Source of the DNA: Lepidurus packardi | Lineage: Eukaryota; Arthropoda; Branchiopoda; Notostraca; Triopsidae | DNA: 64,000 nt | Direction of reading: 5' to 3' | Assembly: GCA_023053545.1 (NCBI GenBank) | Contig: JAKZAN010000114.1 | Span: forward strand, 42,500-106,499 | Shown here: positions 11,240 to 22,915 of the stretch, piece by piece | Layout of the letters: every line of letters starts with the position of its first letter | Numbering within the stretch: the first letter of the stretch is position 1 | The notes under the pieces: model-generated | Database searches by the model: none | What the model saw: only the letters and a program-made list of their open reading frames with translations | What the model was told of the DNA's origin: nothing | Translations under genes and position numbers: made by a program

Positions 11240-14210
11240 CAAAGAAATTTCCATGAAATTTGCTTGTAATTTTAACTGAAATTTCCTCGAAATCTTATTG
11301 AAATTACACTGAAATTTAATTGAAATTACACCGAAATTTCATTGAAATTTCGTTGAAATATGCTTGTAATTTTACCTGAAATTTCAATGAAATTTCATTG
11401 AAATTTGCTTGTAATTTTACCTGAAATTTCCTCGAAATCTTATTAAAATTACACTGAAATTTCATTGAAATTTCGTTGAAATATGCTTGCAATTTTACCT
11501 GAAATTTCAATGAAATTTCCTTGAAATTTCCTTGGAATTTCAATTAAATTTGCTTGTAATTTTACCTGAAATTTCCTCGAAATCTTATTGAAATTACACT
11601 GAAATTTCATTGAAATTTCGTTGAAATATGCTTGTAATTTTACCTGAAATTTCAATGAAATTTCCTTGAAATTTGCTTTTAATTTTACCTGAAATTTCCT
11701 CAAAATCTTATTGAAATTACACTGAAATTTCATTGAAATTTCGTTGAAATATGCTTGTAATTTTACCTGAAATTTCAATGAAATTTCCTTGAAATTTGCT
11801 TGTAATTTTTCCTGAAATTTCATTGAAATCTTATTGAAATTACACTGAAATTTCATTGAAATTTCGTTGAAATATGCTTGTAATTTTACCTGAAATTTCA
11901 ATAAAATTTCCTTGAAATTTGCTTGTAATTTTACCTGAAATTTCCTTGAAATCTTATTGAAATTACACTGAAATTTCATTGAAATTTCGTTGAAATATGC
12001 TTGTAATTTTAACTGAAAATTCAATGAAATTTCCTTGAAATTTGCTTGTAATTTTACTTGAAATTTCCTAGAAATCTTATTGAAATTACACTGAAATTTC
12101 ATTGAAATTTCGTTGAAATATGCTTGTAATTTTACCTGAAATTTCAATGAAATTTCCTTGAAATTTGCTTGTAATTTTTCCTGAAATTTCATTGAAATCT
12201 TATTGAAATTACACTGAAATTTCATTGAAATTTCGTTGAAATATGCTTGTAATTTTACCTGAAATTTCAAAGAAATTTCCATGAAATTTGCTTGTAATTT
12301 TAACTGAAATTTCCTCGAAATCTTATTGAAATTACACTGAAATTTAATTGAAATTACACCGAAATTTCATTGAAATTTCGTTGAAATATGCTTGTAATTT
12401 TACCTGAAATTTCAATGAAATTTCATTGAAATTTGCTTGTAATTTTACCTGAAATTTCCTCGAAATCTTATTAAAATTACACTGAAATTTCATTGAAATT
12501 TCGTTGAAATATGCTTGCAATTTTACCTGAAATTTCAATGAAATTTCCTTGAAATTTCCTTGGAATTTCAATTAAATTTGCTTGTAATTTTACCTGAAAT
12601 TTCCTCGAAATCTTATTGAAATTACACTGAAATTTCATTGAAATTTCGTTGAAATATGCTTGTAATTTTACCTGAAATTTCAATGAAATTTCCTTGAAAT
12701 TTGCTTTTAATTTTACCTGAAATTTCCTCAAAATCTTATTGAAATTACACTGAAATTTCATTGAAATTTCGTTGAAATATGCTTGTAATTTTACCTGAAA
12801 TTTCAATGAAATTTCCTTGAAATTTGCTTGTAATTTTTCCTGAAATTTCATTGAAATCTTATTGAAATTACACTGAAATTTCATTGAAATTTCGTTGAAA
12901 TATGCTTGTAATTTTACCTGAAATTTCAATAAAATTTCCTTGAAATTTGCTTGTAATTTTACCTGAAATTTCCTTGAAATCTTATTGAAATTACACTGAA
13001 ATTTCATTGAAATTTCGTTGAAATATGCTTGTAATTTTAACTGAAAATTCAATGAAATTTCCTTGAAATTTGCTTGTAATTTTACTTGAAATTTCCTAGA
13101 AATCTTATTGAAATTACACTGAAATTTCATTGAAATTTCGTTGAAATATGCTTGTAATTTTTCCTGAAATTTCAATGAAATTTCCTTGAAATTTGCTTGT
13201 AATTTTTCCTGAAATTTCATTGAAATCTTATTGAAATTACACTGAAATTTCATTGAAATTTCGTTGAAATATGCTTGTAATTTTACCTGAAATTTCAAAG
13301 AAATTTCCATGAAATTTGCTTGTAATTTTAACTGAAATTTCCTCGAAATCTTATTGAAATTACACTGAAATTTAATTGAAATTACACCGAAATTTCATTG
13401 AAATTTCGTTGAAATATGCTTGTAATTTTACCTGAAATTTCAATGAAATTTCATTGAAATTTGCTTGTAATTTTACCTGAAATTTCCTCGAAATCTTATT
13501 AAAATTACACTGAAATTTCATTGAAATTTCGTTGAAATATGCTTGCAATTTTACCTGAAATTTCAATGAAATTTCCTTGAAATTTTCTTGGAATTTCAAT
13601 TAAATTTGCTTGTAATTTTACCTGAAATTTCCTCGAAATCTTATGGAAATTACACTGAAATTTCATTGAAATTTCGTTGAAATATGCTTGTAATTTTTCC
13701 TGAAATTTCAATGAAATTTCCTTGAAATTTGCTTTTAATTTTACCTGAAATTTCCTCAAAATCTTATTGAAATTACACTGAAATTTCATTGAAATTTCGT
13801 TGAAATATGCTTGTAATTTTACCTGAAATTTCAATGAAATTTCCTTGAAATTTGCTTGTAATTTTTCCTGAAATTTCATTGAAATCTTATTGAAATTACA
13901 CTGAAATTTCATTGAAATTTCGTTGAAATATGCTTGTAATTTTACCTGAAATTTCAATAAAATTTCCTTGAAATTTGCTTGTAATTTTACCTGAAATTTC
14001 CTTGAAATCTTATTGAAATTACACTGAAATTTCATTGAAATTTCGTTGAAATATGCTTGTAATTTTAACTGAAAATTCAATGAAATTTCCTTGAAATTTG
14101 CTTGTAATTTTACTTGAAATTTCCTAGAAATCTTATTGAAATTACACTGAAATTTCATTGAAATTTCGTTGAAATATGCTTGTAATTTTACCTGAAATTT
14201 CAATGAAATT
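11240..14210. repeat. 1,028-bp higher-order repeat, about 2.9 tandem copies
   Basis: The variant CAAAGAAATTTCCATG starts at 11,240, 12,268 and 13,296, exactly 1,028 bp apart. The stop-free segments between these markers repeat with the same offset (11,316-11,543, 12,344-12,571 and 13,372-13,599). The third copy diverges near 14,210. Further copies of the marker at 10,581 and 10,726 suggest a shorter ancestral unit, since 10,726 to 11,240 is 514 bp, exactly half. Only a few substitutions separate the copies, so the amplification looks recent. Confidence 0.85.
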
Positions 14211-14859
14211 TCCTTGAAATTTCCTTCGAATTTTACCTGAAATTTCCTTAAAATCTTATTGAAATTACAATGAAATTTCATTAAAATTTCGTTGAAATAT
14301 GCTTGTAATTTTACCTGAAAATTCAATGAAATTTCCTTGAAATTTGCTTGTAATTTTACTTGAAATTTCCTAGAAATCTTATTGAAATTACACTGAAATT
14401 TCATTGAAATTTCGTTGAAATATGCTTGTTATTTTACCTGAAATTTCCTCGAAATTTCCTTGAAATTTCCTTGGAATTATCCTGAAATTTGCTTGTAATT
14501 TTACCTGAAATTTCCTCGAAATCTTATTGAAATTACACTGAAATTTCATTGAAATTTCGTTGAAATATGCTTGTAATTTTACCTGAAATTTCAATTAAAT
14601 TTCCTTGGAATTTCCTTGGAATTTCCCTGAAATTAGCTTGTAATTTTACCTGAAATTTCCTCGAAATCTTATTGAAATTACACTGAAATTTCATTGAAAT
14701 TTCGTTGAAATATGCTTGTAATTTTACCTGAAATTTCAATTAAATTTCCTTGAAATTTCCTTGGAATTTCCCTGAAATTAGCTTGTAATTTTACCTGAAA
14801 TTTCCTCGAAATCTTATTGAAATTACACTGAAATTTCATTGAAATTTCGTTGAAATATG

Positions 14860-15083
14860 TGTGATGGATCTAACTACACAGGTTTTGATTGCCGATGGAT
14901 GCTTGTATTATGGATAATGCTCAGGTTAATTCACACGCTATGTTGGACTTCCTTTCTCCTTAGCTCTCTCTACTCGTTGTTGTTTATTCGCAATCCCCCT
15001 CCAAGGTCAGGTACCGCGATTGGCAATGTTGGTATCACTCAGGTACAAGGGTCATATTAAATACTGAAACACAAGTCATTACA
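14860..15083 (-). repeat. 3' LTR of the Gypsy element
   Basis: A 224-bp direct repeat matching 19,359-19,582 with no difference seen by eye. Read on the minus strand it begins TGTAATG and ends CATCACA, so the termini form a near-perfect short inverted repeat with the TG...CA ends bound by integrase. It follows the polypurine tract. It would supply polyadenylation for the element's transcript. Confidence 0.95.
14983..14988 (-). promoter_or_regulatory. Polyadenylation signal AATAAA in the 3' LTR
   Basis: The hexamer AATAAA reads on the minus strand about mid-LTR. The identical signal lies at 19,482-19,487 in the 5' LTR. In an LTR element the 3' copy is used to end the transcript. Position and sequence fit, but a hexamer can occur by chance in AT-rich DNA. 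Confidence 0.5.
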
Positions 15084-15093
15084 TCCCTCCCTT
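15084..15093 (-). promoter_or_regulatory. Polypurine tract
   Basis: On the minus strand the ten bases AAGGGAGGGA abut the 3' LTR directly. This all-purine run is where RNase H leaves the primer for plus-strand DNA synthesis in LTR elements. The stretch 15,094-15,194 between it and the end of the polyprotein shows no further feature. Confidence 0.8.
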
Positions 15094-15194
15094 GTTTAGT
15101 AAGAAAGAAGATTACATTTGTTCTTTTGGGAAAATTGAATAGTTTAACGAAACACATTAAATCAAATTGTTTTCTTTGCACTGACATGCATTGA

Positions 15195-18100
15195 TCACTT
15201 CGAGAGCACATAGTCTTTCAATCGACTTGGGACGTCTCTTGTGCGTTGTGGGCGTGGCCTCCTCTTATCCGGCGGCTTCTCCCCTTCTTCGCGAACTTCT
15301 TGTTCTTCATGTTCGATTTCTTCACGAGCTTCCGCGTTTTGCCTCCTCTCTTGCTGGATGGGTGTCTGCTGCTTTTGCCATTGTTGATCAGGCTGCTCAT
15401 CAGACACTGCTTCAGTGGAAGGCTGGAGAGTTCCTACCGGTGTAAGGAACCTCTTGAAGCTACTAGCGTTTCTCGTGATTACTTTGTCTTCTTTCTTTGC
15501 TGTGACCATCGTCCCTTTCACCGCTGTGACGCGGTACGGGTTGCTTTCGTACTCAGGTTTCATCTTATTGCGCAGACGCTCTTTGTCTCGCAACAAAACC
15601 ATTTCTCCAACCTTCAGGTTCTTCGGTTTGGCTTTGTTGGCACGGTCAGCGTGCAGCTTCATTTTTTCTTTTGCTCGTCGATCGTTCTGCAGCGCCTCTT
15701 CTGTCTTGCGACTGGTGTTGTCGCTGATCTTCACTTGCGGCAGCTTGGTGCTAATATTCCTTCCGAACATCAGCTGGGCCGGGCTGACACCTGTCGATGC
15801 GTGAGGAGTTGACCGATAGGCCAGTAAAAATGACGGGAGTCTTGTCTTCCAATCTACTCTGGCCGCTACAGACGTTCGCACTAATTTGTTGAGATTTCGC
15901 ATGAATCTTTCTGCATCCCCATTGGCTGCAGGCCAATATGGTGTGATGCGGCGATGCTTTATGCCCTGCTTCTGAAAGTATGCTGACATCTCTTCGCTTT
16001 GAAATGGGGGACCGTTGTCGCTTGCCACAGATTGGGGAATTCCAAAACGAGCAAAAATGTTTTCGAGTGTTATTATTACGGCTGACGCACTGGTGCTCTT
16101 CAGTACCGCGACCTCTGGGAACCTCGAGTGCTTGTCCACAAGCACCAAGGCTTTCTCTCCATTCGATAATCCAAAGAAATCCATGCTTAACTCGCTCCAA
16201 GGTTGTTCAGGCATAGCTGTCGGAATAACGGGTTCCTTGCCCTGCTCCACGGTGTGCAGCTGGCATTCTGAGCATCTGCTCACAACTTGCTCGACCTTAC
16301 GGTCTAGCCCAGGGAACCATACATTCGCTCTGAGCCGCTGTTTCGTTTTGGTTGCTCCTAGGTGTCCTTCGTGAGCGATTTGTGTGACACGGAGTTGAAG
16401 CGAGTCTGGTACGCAAATCTTGTTTCCTTTCAGCAGTACACCTTCTTCCAAGTTAAGGGCAATCTCTGTTCGGCACTGGAAATAGACCTTGCTCTTCTTG
16501 TGGACGTTACTCCAATTGCCTGTCTTTACAGCTTGCTTAACCAGTCGAAGGATCACATCGCTGTTCGTTGCTTCAGCTATGGCTGTTACGCTGAGTGCTG
16601 ACGGTGTTGCCTGGTGACTTACCATTCGGACAACAGTTTCAGCACTCTCCGCAGCAATGGTGCTTCTTGACGCAGGTGAGGGCTGTCGGGACATGTAGTC
16701 CGCGGGGTTGGTTGCGCCCGGTATGTGTTCAACGGTGGCATCGTATGGGAGGAGTCTGATTAACCACCTTTCTATACGAACGTTGACGTTGGCGACGCGT
16801 TTTCGGAACAGCCCTACCAACGGCTTGTGATCGGTACGTATAGTTACTGGCTTTCCAAACACGTATAAGTGATAGTACTCGCAACCCCATACTACCGCTA
16901 GCCCCTCTCGCTCTAGTTGAGAATACCGTTTCTCGGTCTCTGACAAAGAACGACTAGCATAGGCTATCACCCGTTCAACTCCTTTAACTGTCTGAATTAG
17001 GATAGCTGCTATGCCTACTGGACTGGCGTCCGTTACAATGATTGTTGGGGCGTTGGGGTCGAAAAATGTTAAGCTGTTTTCTCTGGTGAGTGCTTCTTTG
17101 AGGGCTGCTACCGCTCGGTCACATTCTTCTGACCAGATGTACGCCACTTCTTTTTTTAGCAGTCTGCGTAAGGGCGCTGTAATTGTCGAATATCCGTTGA
17201 TAAACCGCGAAAGATAGTTGGTTAAACCCAAAAAACTTCGTAATTCTCCTTCGTTCGATGGATTCGATGCGTGCAGGAGGGATTCAACTTTCCTTGGATC
17301 AGGCCTCATGCCTTGTTGGCTGAAAGTAAATCCAAAAAACGAGACCTCCCGGCGTTTTATCTTGGTTTTTTCCCAATTCACAGCTAAACCGTGTTCATGG
17401 AGGCGTTTCAAGACCGCATGAAGTCTCTCGTTATGCTCGCGTTCGTTGCGTCCAAATATGATGATGTCATCACTTATGTTCAGTTGACCAATCAGGCCAA
17501 TTAGTGTTTGTCGAATGGCTTCCTGGAATATCTCTGCTGCTGCATTGATCCCGAAGGATAGCCGTTTGTATCGACGTAAACCGCAGTGCGTTGCAAATGT
17601 TGTTATGCTTCTGCTCTCTTCTTCCAATTCGAGCTGATGGTAACCGTGTTTTAAGTCTATTACTGAGAATAGTGCGGCACCATTCAACTCGGCCAGAATC
17701 TCGTCGAGAGTAGGCGTGATGTGGCGTTCTCGCGCAATCGCTTTATTGGCTTCGCGCATATCTACGCAGATGCGTACTTGCCCCGGTGATTTGGGTTTAG
17801 GAACCACGACTATGGGTGAAACCCAGGGAGTCGGTCCGTGCACTTTCTCTATTATCCCTTGTCTCTCCATCTTTAGCAGTTCCTCTTCTACTTTTCTTCT
17901 TTGATGAAACGGGATTCTTCTGTGAGGCTGCGCTTTCGGCGGTACTGCTTCATCTACGTGTAGCTTTACTTGTTTTCCAACCAGCTTTCCCACATCGTCA
18001 AACAGCTTGGGGTACTTCTTCCTTAGTTGAACATCGCTTAGGCCATCATCTTCCGTTATGCTGTCGGATATTTCGATGAGCTTCAGTTCTTTGGACGTTT

Positions 18101-19259
18101 GAAAGGACAGAAGGTTCTCCTTTGCGTCATCGTAAACTAGGACTGTGGTGCTTGTTCGATTGTTTTTATGTTGTATGATTGCCGGAAAGCTTCCACGAAT
18201 CTTCATTGGTTTGGTACCATCAAATGAGTATACCCGTTTGGCTGGCTGTTCCAGAACTGGGCATCCCATTGCTTCGTACGTTGTCTTGTCGATGACGTTA
18301 ACCGTCGACCCGGTGTCCACTATCACCCTGACTTCTTTCCCGTTTACCAACAGATCTACTTTCAGCGACGGCTCATCAGGATCGCGTATGATCCATACAT
18401 ACTCGTCGTCTTCACTAGAAACTGCTGGATCTTCGTCTACAACTCGGATCTGATCTTGCCGCTTTTTCTGGTGTTCTTGTTTTGCTGGCTTCGGCCCTTG
18501 CTTGGAAAGACAACATTTTTGGTAATGGTTCAGTTTTCCGCAGCCGTTACATTTCTTCCCTCGTGCTGGACAATTCTCCAATTTGTCGTGATAACGTTTG
18601 CCACAGAACTTGCATTGTTTGTTGGCATCGGCTGGCAGGGGCATGAGACGGTTGACCTGTTCTGCCTTGGGTGCTGACATCTGTTGGGCCTGTTGGGCGG
18701 CACTTTCCATCGCTCTTGCTTTGTCTAAAATTTTACTGAGCGGGATGTCGGGCTTTTCTAAGAGTCGCTCGCGGAACTTATCCGACGCGCAGTTTTGGAT
18801 TATCTGCATCTTGATTTCTGTTTCCACATCAGCAAACTGACAATGCTTCGCCATTCTCCTTATCCTTGTCTGAAATGCGTCCATAGACTCATCCGGTTTC
18901 TGTCTCTCTTGACGAAACATGTAGATCTGGTACGCCGTCTTCTTCCTAGGATTAAAGTAATTATTGAGAGCTCGGCACAGTGCCTCATAAACCGTTTCCT
19001 TCTCAGCTTTCGTTGATGCTCCATCCGTCGCCATAGACGATGTCTTCGGTAGTGGTGTTATATCCAGGGTCTCCACTATGTCTTGAACATCCTCTCCTGC
19101 GTAGTGCAACAGCATGTTCTTCTTCCGCTTGTCGCTCTGGATATCAAACGCTGCCACGGCCGTGTTGAAACCTCTTAACCATCTCTCCCATCTTTGGCCG
19201 GCTGTTCGTTCGTCCGTATAGGGGTCAAATAATGTCAGTTGTGGCCGTAATTCTTCCAT
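15195..19259 (-). CDS. Gag-Pol polyprotein of the Ty3/Gypsy element (1,354 aa, one frame)
   Basis: ATG at 19,257-19,259 opens an uninterrupted frame, 99 bp inside the 5' LTR. Residues 1-200 are a Gag-like capsid region, followed by two zinc knuckles (C216/C219/H224/C230, with one extra residue before the last Cys, and C237/C240/H245/C250). An aspartic protease has DTGS at 315-318. Reverse transcriptase spans about 440-620, with Asp535 and the catalytic pair Asp597/Asp598 in ISDD rather than the usual YxDD. RNase H starts near Asp744. Integrase has an HHCC finger (H963, H966 or nearby, C996, C999) and a DD35E core (D1027, D1081, E1117). The tail is basic and charged. Gag and Pol are fused in one frame, with no frameshift or stop, so protease must set the product ratio. 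All key residues are present, so it is potentially active. Confidence 0.96.
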   Translation of the reverse strand: MEELRPQLTLFDPYTDERTAGQRWERWLRGFNTAVAAFDIQSDKRKKNMLLHYAGEDVQDIVETLDITPLPKTSSMATDGASTKAEKETVYEALCRALNNYFNPRKKTAYQIYMFRQERQKPDESMDAFQTRIRRMAKHCQFADVETEIKMQIIQNCASDKFRERLLEKPDIPLSKILDKARAMESAAQQAQQMSAPKAEQVNRLMPLPADANKQCKFCGKRYHDKLENCPARGKKCNGCGKLNHYQKCCLSKQGPKPAKQEHQKKRQDQIRVVDEDPAVSSEDDEYVWIIRDPDEPSLKVDLLVNGKEVRVIVDTGSTVNVIDKTTYEAMGCPVLEQPAKRVYSFDGTKPMKIRGSFPAIIQHKNNRTSTTVLVYDDAKENLLSFQTSKELKLIEISDSITEDDGLSDVQLRKKYPKLFDDVGKLVGKQVKLHVDEAVPPKAQPHRRIPFHQRRKVEEELLKMERQGIIEKVHGPTPWVSPIVVVPKPKSPGQVRICVDMREANKAIARERHITPTLDEILAELNGAALFSVIDLKHGYHQLELEEESRSITTFATHCGLRRYKRLSFGINAAAEIFQEAIRQTLIGLIGQLNISDDIIIFGRNEREHNERLHAVLKRLHEHGLAVNWEKTKIKRREVSFFGFTFSQQGMRPDPRKVESLLHASNPSNEGELRSFLGLTNYLSRFINGYSTITAPLRRLLKKEVAYIWSEECDRAVAALKEALTRENSLTFFDPNAPTIIVTDASPVGIAAILIQTVKGVERVIAYASRSLSETEKRYSQLEREGLAVVWGCEYYHLYVFGKPVTIRTDHKPLVGLFRKRVANVNVRIERWLIRLLPYDATVEHIPGATNPADYMSRQPSPASRSTIAAESAETVVRMVSHQATPSALSVTAIAEATNSDVILRLVKQAVKTGNWSNVHKKSKVYFQCRTEIALNLEEGVLLKGNKICVPDSLQLRVTQIAHEGHLGATKTKQRLRANVWFPGLDRKVEQVVSRCSECQLHTVEQGKEPVIPTAMPEQPWSELSMDFFGLSNGEKALVLVDKHSRFPEVAVLKSTSASAVIITLENIFARFGIPQSVASDNGPPFQSEEMSAYFQKQGIKHRRITPYWPAANGDAERFMRNLNKLVRTSVAARVDWKTRLPSFLLAYRSTPHASTGVSPAQLMFGRNISTKLPQVKISDNTSRKTEEALQNDRRAKEKMKLHADRANKAKPKNLKVGEMVLLRDKERLRNKMKPEYESNPYRVTAVKGTMVTAKKEDKVITRNASSFKRFLTPVGTLQPSTEAVSDEQPDQQWQKQQTPIQQERRQNAEAREEIEHEEQEVREEGEKPPDKRRPRPQRTRDVPSRLKDYVLSK

Positions 19260-19341
19260 CTTCTAACCGCTTGCCGTGTTCGTGCTTATTGGCAGGTTGG
19301 TATTTGCTTTTGCAGTGCACGCGTTGTTATTTTTCCACTAT

Positions 19342-19352
19342 CCTCGTCGCCA
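19342..19352 (-). promoter_or_regulatory. Primer-binding site, probable tRNA-Ser(GCU)
   Basis: Six bases inside the 5' LTR the minus strand reads TGGCGACGAGG. It begins with the TGG that pairs with the CCA end of a tRNA. The rest matches the complement of the acceptor end of animal tRNA-Ser(GCU) as I recall it (CCTCGTCG followed by CCA). The tRNA identity is from memory; the position and TGG start are seen. Confidence 0.65.
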
Positions 19353-19358
19353 GATTTA

Positions 19359-19582
19359 TGTGATGGATCTAACTACACAGGTTTTGATTGCCGATGGATG
19401 CTTGTATTATGGATAATGCTCAGGTTAATTCACACGCTATGTTGGACTTCCTTTCTCCTTAGCTCTCTCTACTCGTTGTTGTTTATTCGCAATCCCCCTC
19501 CAAGGTCAGGTACCGCGATTGGCAATGTTGGTATCACTCAGGTACAAGGGTCATATTAAATACTGAAACACAAGTCATTACA
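19359..19582 (-). repeat. 5' LTR of the Gypsy element
   Basis: A 224-bp direct repeat of 14,860-15,083, apparently identical. On the minus strand this is the upstream LTR and should hold the promoter. No clear TATA box stands out. The 99-bp leader between it and the polyprotein ATG holds the primer-binding site. Confidence 0.95.
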
Positions 19583-22500
19583 AATATGCTTGTAATTTTA
19601 CCTGAAATTTCAATGAAATTTCATTGAAATTTGCTTGTAATTTTACCTGAAATTTCCTCAAAATCTTATTGAAATTACACTGAAATTTCATTGAAATTTC
19701 GTTGAAATATGCTTGTAATTTTACCTGAAATTTCATTGAAATTTCGTTGAAATATGCTTGTAATTTTACCTGAAATTTCAATGAAATTTCATGGAAATTT
19801 GCTTGTAATTTTACCTGAAATTTCCTCGAAATCTTATTAAAATTACACTGAAATTTCATTGAAATTTCGTTGAAATATGCTTGTAATTTTACCTGAAATT
19901 TCATTGAAATTTCGTTGAAATATGCTTGTAATTTTACCTGAAATTTCCTCGAAATCTTATTGAAATTACACCGAAATTTCATTGAAATTTCGTTGAAATA
20001 TGCTTGTTATTTTACCTGAAATTTCAATGAAATTTCCCTGAAATTTGCTTGTAATTTTACCTGAAATTTCCTCGAAATCTTATTGAAATTACACTGAAAT
20101 TTCATTGAAATTTCGTTGAAATATGCTTGTAATTTTACCTGAAATTTCAATGAAATTTCCTTGAAATCTTATTGAAAATACACTGAAATTTCATTGAAAT
20201 TTGCTTGTAATTTTACCTGAAATTTCCTCAAAATCTTATTGAAATTACACTGAAATTTCATTGAAATTTCGTTGAAATATGCTTGTAATTTTACCTGAAA
20301 TTTCAATGAAATTTCCTTGAAATTTGCATGTAATTTTTCCTCAAAATTTCATTGAAATCTTATTGAAATTACACTGAAATTTCATTGAAATTTCGTTGAA
20401 ATTTCCTTCGAATTTTACCTGAAATTTCCTTAAAATCTTATTGAAATTACAATGAAATTTCATTAAAATTTCGTTGAAATATGCTTGTAATTTTACCTGA
20501 AAATTCAATGAAATTTCCTTGAAATTTGCTTGTAATTTTACTTGAAATTTCCTAGAAATCTTATTGAAATTACACTGAAATTTCATTGAAATTTCGTTGA
20601 AATATGCTTGTTATTTTACCTGAAATTTCCTCGAAATTTCCTTGAAATTTCCTTGGAATTATCCTGAAATTTGCTTGTAATTTTACCTGAAATTTCCTCG
20701 AAATCTTATTGAAATTACACTGAAATTTCATTGAAATTTCGTTGAAATATGCTTGTAATTTTACCTGAAATTTCAATTAAATTTCCTTGAAATTTCCTTG
20801 GAATTTCCCTGAAATTAGCTTATAATTTTACCTGAAATTTCCTCGAAATCTTATTGAAATTACACTGAAATTTCATTGAAATTTCGTTGAAATATGCTTG
20901 TAATTTTACCTGAAATTTCAATGAAATTTCATTGAAATTTGCTTGTAATTTTACCTGAAATTTCCTCAAAATCTTATTGAAATTACACTGAAATTTCATT
21001 GAAATTTCGTTGAAATATGCTTGTAATTTTACCTGAAATTTCATTGAAATTTCGTTGAAATATGCTTGTAATTTTACCTGAAATTTCAATGAAATTTCAT
21101 GGAAATTTGCTTGTAATTTTACCTGAAATTTCCTCGAAATCTTATTAAAATTACACTGAAATTTCATTGAAATTTCGTTGAAATATGCTTGTAATTTTAC
21201 CTGAAATTTCATTGAAATTTCCTTGAAATATGCTTGTAATTTTAACTGAAATTTCCTCGAAATCTTATTGAAATTACACCGAAATTTCATTGAAATTTCG
21301 TTGAAATATGCTTGTTATTTTACCTGAAATTTCAATGAAATTTCCCTGAAATTTGCTTGTAATTTTACCTGAAATTTCCTTGAAATCTTATTGAAATTAC
21401 ACTGAAATTTCATTGAAATTTCGTTGAAATATGCTTGTAATTTTACCTGAAATTTCATTGAAATTTCGTTGAAATATGCTTGTAATTTTACCTGAAATTT
21501 CATTGAAATTTCGTTGAAATATGCTTGTAATTTTACCTGAAATTTCAATGAAATTTCATTGAAATTTGCTTGTAATTTTACCTGAAATTTCCTCGAAATC
21601 TTATTAAAATTACACTGAAATTTCATTGAAATTTCGTTGAAATATGCTTGTAATTTTACCTGAAATTTCAATGAAATTTCCTTGAAATTTCCTTGGAATT
21701 TCAATTAAATTTGCTTGTAGTTTTACCTGAAATTTCCTCGAAATCTTATGGAAATTACACTGAAATTTCATTGAAATTTCGTTGAAATATGCTTGTAATT
21801 TTACCTGAAATTTCAATGAAATTTCCTTGAAATTTGCTTGTAATTTTACCTGAAATTTCCTCAAAATCTTATTGAAATTACACTGAAATTTCATTGAAAT
21901 TTCGTTTAAATATGCTTGTAATTTTACCTGAAATTTCAATGAAATTTCCTTGAAATTTGCTTGTAATTTTTCCTGAAATTTCATTGAAATCTTATTGAAA
22001 TTACACTGAAATTTCATTGAAATTTCGTTGAAATATGCTTGTAATTTTACCTGAAATTTCAATTAAATTTCTTTGAAATTTCCTTGGAATTTCCCTGAAA
22101 TTTGCTTGTAATTTTACCTGAAATTTCCTCGAAATCTTATTGAAATTACACTGAAATTTCATTGAAATTTCGTTGAAATATGCTTGTAATTTTACCTGAA
22201 ATTTCAATGAAATTTCCTTGAAATTTGCTTGTAATTTTACCTGAAATTTCCTCAAAATCTTATTGAAATTACACTGAAATTTCATTGAAATTTCGTTGAA
22301 ATATGCTTGTAATTTTACCTGAAATTTCATTGAAATTCCGTTGAAATATGCTTGTAATTTTACCTGAAATTTCAATGAAATTTCATTGAAATTTGCCAGT
22401 AATTTTACCTGAAATTTCCTCGAAATCTTATTAAAATTACACTGAAATTTCATTGAAATTTCGTTGAAATATGCTTGTAATTTTACCTGAAATTTCAATG

Positions 22501-22915
22501 AAATTTCCTTGAAATTTGCTTGTAATTATACCTGAAATTTCCTCAAAATCTTATTGAAATTACACTGAAATTTCATTGAAATTTCGTTGAAATATGCTTG
22601 TAATTTTACCTGAAATTTCAATGAAATTTCCTTGAAATTTCCTTGGAATTTCAATTAAATTTGCTTGTAATTTTACCTGAAATTTCCTCGAAATCTTATT
22701 GAAATTACACTGAAATTTCATTGAAATTTCGTTGAAATATGCTTGTAATTTTACCTGAAATTTCAATGAAATTTCCTTGAAATTTGCTTGTAATTTTACC
22801 TGAAATTTCCTCAAAATCTTATTGAAATTACACTGAAATTTCATTGAAATTTCGTTTAAATATGCTTGTAATTTTACCTGAAATTTCAATGAAATTTCCT
22901 TGAAATTTGCTTGTA
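19583..22915. repeat. Satellite array block 3
   Basis: Satellite resumes inside the same GAAATATGCTT subunit interrupted at 14,859. Besides 123-bp units it holds runs of a bare 45-bp module (for example around 21,420-21,540). From about 20,580 to 22,140 it matches 41,081-42,641 at an offset of 20,501. From about 22,170 to the right edge it matches the left flank of LINE copy B. At 20,410-20,820 it matches 14,228-14,640. These shared blocks show that this satellite evolves by duplicating long stretches. Nothing gene-like is seen. Confidence 0.93.

Larger units (their letters stand above)
6254..14859. repeat. Satellite array block 2
   Basis: The same 123-bp satellite as block 1 and in the same orientation. 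It resumes directly after the CR1 element with TTATTGAAATT, which continues the subunit broken at 1,728. It contains at least two families of higher-order repeats, annotated separately (1,330 bp and 1,028 bp). The longest stop-free minus-strand stretch is 9,215-10,393 (392 codons), made only of repeated 41-residue units. The last part, from about 14,215 to 14,859, recurs on the other side of the Gypsy element at about 20,397 onward (offset 6,182) and again near 41,090. No gene, RNA or regulatory signal independent of the repeat was seen. Confidence 0.95.
14860..19582 (-). mobile_element. Intact Ty3/Gypsy LTR retrotransposon
   Basis: A complete 4,723-bp element on the minus strand. It has 224-bp LTRs at both ends that look identical, a primer-binding site, a single long gag-pol frame and a polypurine tract. 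The flanking satellite shows a 6-bp direct duplication AATATG (14,854-14,859 and 19,583-19,588) at the GAAATATGCTT subunit. If the LTR ends were set one base differently it would read as 5 bp, the more usual size. LTR identity and the uninterrupted frame point to a recent insertion. No envelope gene is present, as expected for a non-infectious retrotransposon. Domain order protease, RT, RNase H, integrase is that of Ty3/Gypsy. Confidence 0.97.

Noticed and set aside
14860-19582. Endogenous retrovirus with an envelope gene
   Set aside because: Only one frame is present, ending shortly after integrase and a charged tail; the 111 bp before the 3' LTR cannot hold an envelope.
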